Positions 58,405-64,000 of a stretch of DNA of 64,000 bases are shown one piece after another. The stretch covers positions 11,450,001 through 11,514,000 of the forward strand of contig NC_135365.1 in assembly GCF_051622035.1 (NCBI RefSeq), read 5' to 3'. The notes under the pieces were generated by a model, which did not search any database, was not told the origin of the DNA, and saw only the letters and a program-made list of their open reading frames with translations. The translations under genes were made by a program, and so were the position numbers. Origin of the DNA: Arctopsyche grandis. Taxonomy: Eukaryota > Arthropoda > Insecta > Trichoptera > Hydropsychidae. Position 1 is the first letter of the stretch. Each line of letters starts with the position of its first letter.

Positions 58405-61008
58405 CTTATACATATGTATCCATTATATGCAATGTGATTTTCAAATGCTTCGAGTATATAGTAGAACAAATCTATATTTATAGAAATTATGATTGTGAAA
58501 TTACTAAGCATATAAATTTAATAATAAAATATGTATATTATTTATATATAGCTATCAGACGTATGACAGAGTGCTTATCTTTTGTATTATGCAAATGTGA
58601 CACCCACCAATTCCGAGAAGCATCAGTTTTCACGTCCTTTGTGTCGCATGGAAAATATTGAACCATCAAATTTTATATGATTTTTTTTCTCTCGAATCAT
58701 CCTGTTGTTTAATTTACCCGGGAAAAAAATGACGCGTCCCAGTCGGGGTATCGAACAACATGTCTTTTTACACGCGTGTGAGCTTAATGACGATTGTAAA
58801 ATATCACTTATACAAAACTTGTCTCTCTACGGAACGCATCGTCCGTTTTTTTTTTTTTTTAAAATAAACATTTTGTGTATGTGAGTGTGTATTTCGATTG
58901 TTACAAAAAAAAACCCGATTGGGGTACAGGTCGTACGGGGGCGCCCCGCAGTCTCCGTTTACTTAGGGCCTCGCCCCGGGGGGCCCACCGAGCTGGGGGG
59001 ACCGAATTTGTCAAACTCGGGGTCGCCCCTACCTGGCGTAGTGACCGTCGAAGAAGCACTGACTTCAGATTTAATTTGCATACAAGTAAGAAAGTTACAA
59101 ATTTGTACTAATTTTATGGAATTGTTGCTTTGGTTAATCAAACTCAAAATTTGGAATGTAATTTGACACATATGGCAAATTTAATTTAATTTGGAAAAAA
59201 TGTTTTTTTTAATGTTTATTATTATTTTAACTTATAATTATTATATTCTAGTGGTTTTACCCGGCTTAGCTCGGTATTTGTAATATAAACCGCTTAAACA
59301 TGACTAATCTAATAGTAAACATTTTATTAAATTTATTTGAATAGTTTTATTTTATATAAATTTATATGAATACTCATTTGTTTTCTTTTTGTTTGTTCGT
59401 GACTAGTATGTATTAAGATTTAAAAAAATAAATATTAAAATTATCAAAAGATACCATACGTCTGTTATCGGTGAAAAAATGGTCTGTGAAAGAGATGGCT
59501 GCATACGTAATGGCAGAGTAAACGAGATCATGGTGAACAGACGGGGTGAGAAAGAGATGGCCGTATACGTAATGCCTGGAGCGCATCATCGGTTTACGGA
59601 AAATCTGTGAACGAGTTGTCGTGTCACCGTGAGGAGGCGATGCGAATTGACAGCAAGGGCTGTGCATACTGAAACCGCTAGTGACAATAGCCTCGGGTGT
59701 GGTTCTTGTATCAATTCCTTCAATTCAAAACCACCCGTTGAAATATCAACGGGCACGAAACTAGTTTAACTAAGTTTGAATTCTGAAAGGAATTGACTAA
59801 TTTTTAATTTGCAGTGCCTCGGAATAAGACATCGGTCAATTGATGATTTCACACGGTAGCGTCCGCTTGCGCGGATGCATTCGAGCAATTCAAGCTCGCA
59901 CATACAACATTTTTCGTGACGTGCCGAGACGTCACAGTTGCGATAAAATCAAAATTTTAAAAAATACACATCTTAATTATACGAGGCGATTATTTTGAGC
60001 GAATAAATAAAACTATCCACGTCGTCGCATTCGGATCGCTTTCGCATGGGAGAACGAGGCGGTGCAGTCAGAAGTTGTATAATTTTTTAATTTATCTCGT
60101 AGCTATGTATGTTCTTTGACAGTTTTTGTTCAACAACACACTTTATTTTTTTTTTAATTCTCGGTAGGTATTTCTCTCTTTTCGATTATAATCAGATGTT
60201 CCGAGAGAGACGAATAGACGCTCGCTTCTAACTACATACGTATTTAGTTGATTAAAAACGCCATTAAAAAATGTAACACGTTAACAGGCGGCACTTATAA
60301 TTCATACTCCATTTTTTTTCAATTGTTTTTGTTTTCCTCGGTTGCTTAGTTTTCTGTTTATTCTCTCGCTCTTTCTATTGTGGATTTGTTTTGTTTACGC
60401 GGCTCTAATTAAATACATAACGCGGGCAGGTGAGTGGCTAATAGAAAAAGCAATTATTCGTGAGATTACAAGACGTGAACAAACACACAACGGCCGGACA
60501 GAGTTTGTATTTTTGGTAATTAGGCGAAATTTTTAAAAATTTATTCATTGCTTTTTTCCGTGGGTGTTGTCGGCCGTGCAACGAATTTATGGGATCGTTA
60601 AGGCGTTCTGTGATACCTATCAACATGAAATATCATCTCTATAATTTTTCACCTTCGTACGGAAAAAATATATACGTACATACGCATAATGGGTATAAAA
60701 TCGTTGTACATTTTATATATATTATACGTATTTCTTCTGTGCGGTCGAATTTTCGCTCTGCTTTTAAATCACGAGCCGTGAATAAGTACAACTTAATTTG
60801 CTCGCAATAATCGTTTATGGTGGATTGTTCTCGCTATTAATTTCGGCTGTCTTTTTCGCTTTACACGAACATATAGATTGCTTTTTAAAAATGTATAACA
60901 TTTTTTTTACTGACCTGAAATGTGCACTGAATTGGAAACGATCAGTCAAAAGTCAGATCAGATCAGTTCGCACGGTGCCAATTTTCGCCACACGTAATCG
61001 TAAATATT
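58405..61008. other. Intergenic DNA with GC-rich patches
   Basis: No gene is recognised. A strikingly GC-rich island at about 58925-59045 (CGCCCCGGGGGGCCCACCG) is flanked by AT-rich DNA and looks like part of a transposable element. 59249-59330 is an inverted Helitron-like end (complement of CTAG with a CCGAGC..GCCGG hairpin). About 59780-60200 is CpG-richer (GCGTCCGCTTGCGCGGATGC) and could be regulatory. Open frames such as 60342-60536 are not convincing. Confidence 0.4.
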
Positions 61009-61499
61009 TTATTTTTATTTATTTTTTATTACATTTTATACCAGAAAAGCCTTACAGATAAACCCCAATGCGCCTTCCTGGCCAATTACAAACAATACAG
61101 CATTTTTATTATATGTACAAGTCGCTGAATTACTGAAAACACACTGAAAACTCGCACATTAACGCGACATCTATGAATTGTACCATAATTTTATTGTACA
61201 TTAATCATACTCAAATAGTGGTGACATAGTAGGTAGGAAGGTTTTTAGCCAATTTTTAATCGGGAACCGTTTCAACAATGAAATTAGAGAAAATTGGAAA
61301 ACTCTGATAGGAAACGATCAACCTGGAGTCACAAATATCCAGGTCTGACCAGCAGCACTACAGATATACTCTTTATTTAATAATTATTTAAATTTAATTT
61401 AATTTAAAAATTATTTTCAATCGAGGTCAGCTCATGGGATCGAACCCGGTGCCTCTCGGTGTTAGGCAGAAGCTTATAGACCGAGCTATGCTGCTGGCT
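61009..61499 (-). mobile_element. tRNA-derived SINE, tail type B
   Basis: The head at about 61499 has the CAGCATAGCTCGGTCTATAA region and GGTTCGATCCC B box. The body keeps CCAGGTTGATCG and AACGGTTCC. The tail reads TTGGCCAGGAAGGCGCATTG, then a weakly conserved copy of the TTCTGGTATA end and (TTTTA)n. A local AATTTAA-type expansion lies inside at about 61370-61415. Confidence 0.82.
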
Positions 61500-62540
61500 G
61501 TAAAGTGATCGAAATATTTTAAATAAAACATATACATAGGCTTGTATTTAAACGATAGGCTGTAAAGTGATCAGTATCTTATATATAAGAGACTTTGTAT
61601 GAATATTTACTATTAGATTCGCCATGTTTTAGATGTTTATATTAAAAATTCTGAGCGAGGCTGGGTAAAACAACTAGTTATACATATTTAATGAATTATC
61701 AGTATTTTATACGAAATTGTGAGTATGTTGTTATAAATAAGAAGTATGCAAGTGGTCGATTTAATCAGTATAGTAACTAAAATATCAGTATAAAATATAT
61801 ATAATCAGTATAATAACTAAAAATTGGCATTGAATATAAATAGTCGGTATTATAATACCAAAGCGTCAGCTTGAAATATAAACAATCTGTATTTCGATGA
61901 AAAATGTCAGATTGTATACTTGATACCCTCAACCCTATCTACTCGCGTGGGTGTTTATTAACTATTTATTAACCTAACTTAACCCAACCTTAAATAAATA
62001 AAACTTATATAAACTAAATATAAAATTATAACAAAATCAATTCTCAACCAAAAAATAGTCATATTGATAATTCAGTTTTTTTATAAACCACATATGAAAT
62101 ATAATATTGATTAATTTTTTGATTAATATTGACAACTTTTTTCTAATTATACTTACAGACGCTAAATTTTCTACTGACATTTTTTACTAACCAGATCTTA
62201 TTTATAGAATAATGATTTTGGTATTTAAAAAATATTGATCTTTTAGTAAATAAATACTGATCAAAATATATTCATCCAAATACATATTATAGTCCAAATG
62301 CTCAAAATTTTTGGCTGTCAAAACTTTTGAGCTTTCAAAACCTTTGAGATGTCAAAGCACTTAGTATTTAAAAGAGAAATCCTATAGAAACCACAGTACA
62401 ACTTTACCATAATTTCCGTTTCCGCAAATATTAAAAAAATTGCAACGCAGAGTATGCTTATATATGTATCTACATAGAGGATAGGACAATCGATGGAGAC
62501 TTAAGCCTATCTGTGTTTGTGTTAGTATGTGTTACTGTTT
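61500..62540. other. Intergenic DNA with dispersed repeats
   Basis: 61605-61676 is a third Helitron-like end (GAGCGAGGCTGGG, then CAACTAG). 61690-61910 is an inverted relative of 8040-8310. 62290-62520 resembles the middle of the TIR element at 11022-11470. No gene is seen. Confidence 0.5.
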
Positions 62541-62571
62541 ATTTTGTGGAAAATTTCATATCTATAAGTTT

Positions 62572-62630
62572 AAGCTTAATACCATGGTATTAAGCTTGTG
62601 GTATTTTGCTGTGGCTTGCCACAGCAAAAT
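62572..62630. repeat. Two adjacent perfect palindromes
   Basis: 62572-62597 is a 26-bp perfect palindrome (AAGCTTAATACCA and its complement, no loop). 62603-62630 is a 13-bp perfect stem (ATTTTGCTGTGGC) with a 2-nt loop. Only 5 bp separate them. The left arm of the first belongs to a dispersed repeat also found near 28735. Confidence 0.92.
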
Positions 62631-64000
62631 TTACTTAAGACCAGGCGTCCATCGGAAATTACAGTTTACTCTTGTTCGATTTTTCTTCCACTATTTTTTT
62701 CGACCCTTTAATGTGCGTATAATCCTGTTATCGATGTGATTAAAATAAAAAAAGTGGGATTTTTCCTCTTAGAAAAGTCAAAAATGTTGTGACCACACGA
62801 TTTTTTTCACACCACTAGGCATATCAAGCTGAAAATTTATATTTGTATTCTTTATGTACTAACTTAGAGTTAATAAAGTTTCGGTTGGAATTCGTAAACC
62901 GGAGGTAGTATTTTTTTTTTAATTTTATTATTTTATTTTGACCTTTTAAATTATCTTTATCTTCTTTATATTTTATGTTCATAATATGTATGTATGGTGA
63001 TATTAAGTAATATAAAAAATCCCATAACTGGAAGTCTTGTGTGAGTTTCGTATGTTTCATCATCGAATTTTGTTTTTTTAGTTCTTATATTCCTCAAATA
63101 CATAGATAAAGTCGTGGGTTGGTTACACCCGAATTTTTTTATATATATAATATGTACATATATGACATGTATTGTATAAAAATAAACATTTTTTTTAATT
63201 AAAAGTCATTGAATAATAAATGCAATTAAGAAGTCAATACATATTGTCTTATTTATAATTAATTAATTACTGTCTACAAGTTAAGCTTTTGGCTGAAAAT
63301 TTTGAGGAAACTCTAACGGTATTCCAGTTGAGAAATATGTACATATGTGCAACGTTGATGCAAGTTAAAGTTAAAAATCAAAAAAATGATGTAGTATATG
63401 TATGTAAGTATGTACTTATGTAAAGTTATATAACACTATGGACGTATTCAAAATCTGATAAATATATTATATAGGTGTATTTTTATTTTTATTTTTACAA
63501 TTTTACATGTCGTTCGAGTTTCAAGCATCGTCGAGATTTATACACGTACATATAAACACGTATCAAATTAACGTTTCACACCTTCGAAAACGATTTCGAT
63601 CGAGATGTGTTGTTGTCGATGTTGAAAGGGAATTTGCCGACAATAGTAATTCCCATGACCCGCGCGCGTTTAATCCCGCACGAACCCCACGATTCGCAAA
63701 TCTCGCCCCTAACGATCGGGAGAATAAGGCTCGTTTTCGGACGCGATCGAAGCGAGCGTTCATTAGGCCGCGAGATTAAATCGGATGGTGTTGTTTTGGT
63801 ATTATTCTTTTTTTCGTTTTTGGTGGGGCGAGCCGGCCCTGTGTTTCAGGCGCGTCTCCTATTAGAGGATATTAGTGGATGCTGTGGAAAGAAACCAATA
63901 ACTTATCAAATCGAACGAGCAAAGGCACGACGTTGAAATTTACTTGAATGGATTTTTCTTTTGTTTTATTTATTTTTATCTATTGTTTGAAATTATATTT
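62631..64000. other. Right-edge region with a CpG-rich patch
   Basis: 62640-63490 is AT-rich without gene signals. From about 63500 to 63910 the sequence is much richer in CpG (CCGCGCGCGTTTAATCCCGC, AACGATCGGG, GACGCGATCGAAGCGAGCG), with open frames on both strands (63507-63779, 63607-63936). I recognise no protein family. Its composition fits a promoter and 5' UTR of a gene beyond the window. Confidence 0.35.

Noticed and set aside
60342-60536. A 64-codon frame starting with a hydrophobic segment as a small membrane protein
   Set aside because: The hydrophobic start comes from T-rich DNA, there is no promoter or polyadenylation context, and the rest has no recognisable feature.

Overview
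The window is AT-rich nuclear DNA from an animal, almost certainly an insect. It has short AT-rich introns with GT-AG (a few GC-AG) splice sites, annulin-type transglutaminases, tRNA-derived SINEs, RTE and Jockey-like LINE ends, many hAT-type elements and an LTR retrotransposon. I cannot name the species from sequence alone; a holometabolous insect is likely. All gene models were spliced by hand, using homology, reading phase and splice signals.

Left part (1-16.4 kb). The first two exons of a minus-strand PQ-loop transporter (SLC66A2/PQLC1) lie at 2428-2934, and the gene continues off the left edge. A complete non-autonomous LTR retrotransposon with two LTRs that look identical and a 4-bp target duplication occupies 3958-7700. 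TIMM21 (mitochondrial import, plus strand, 3 exons, 9321-10147) converges on TMEM231 (ciliary transition zone, minus strand, 5 exons, 10424-12724). The rest is intergenic DNA with MITEs, a SINE and LINE fragments.

Right part (16.5-56.1 kb). Four transglutaminase genes lie head to tail on the plus strand. TG-1 (17083-20548, 944 aa) has a TATA/initiator promoter and two Met/Gly-rich segments. TG-2 (37298-43666, 745 aa) has a second possible first exon 8 kb further upstream (29503-29629) that would encode a lipid-anchor N-terminus. TG-3 (44529-50728, 808 aa) carries a Gln-rich tandem repeat. TG-4 (52384-56068, 733 aa) has Tyr in place of Trp beside the catalytic Cys. TG-2, -3 and -4 share the same 12-exon structure with matching phases, so they are tandem duplicates; TG-1 has a different intron pattern. 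All four keep the Cys-His-Asp triad, and TG-1 to TG-4 reading frames close without frameshifts (CDS totals 2835, 2238, 2427 and 2202 nt). They are expected to make calcium-dependent Gln-Lys protein crosslinks in haemolymph clotting, cuticle or epithelial matrix.

Far right (56.1-64 kb). No gene is recognised; the region holds a cluster of SINEs, Helitron-like ends, perfect palindromes, and a CpG-rich patch near 63.6 kb that could be a promoter or 5' exon of a gene beyond the edge.
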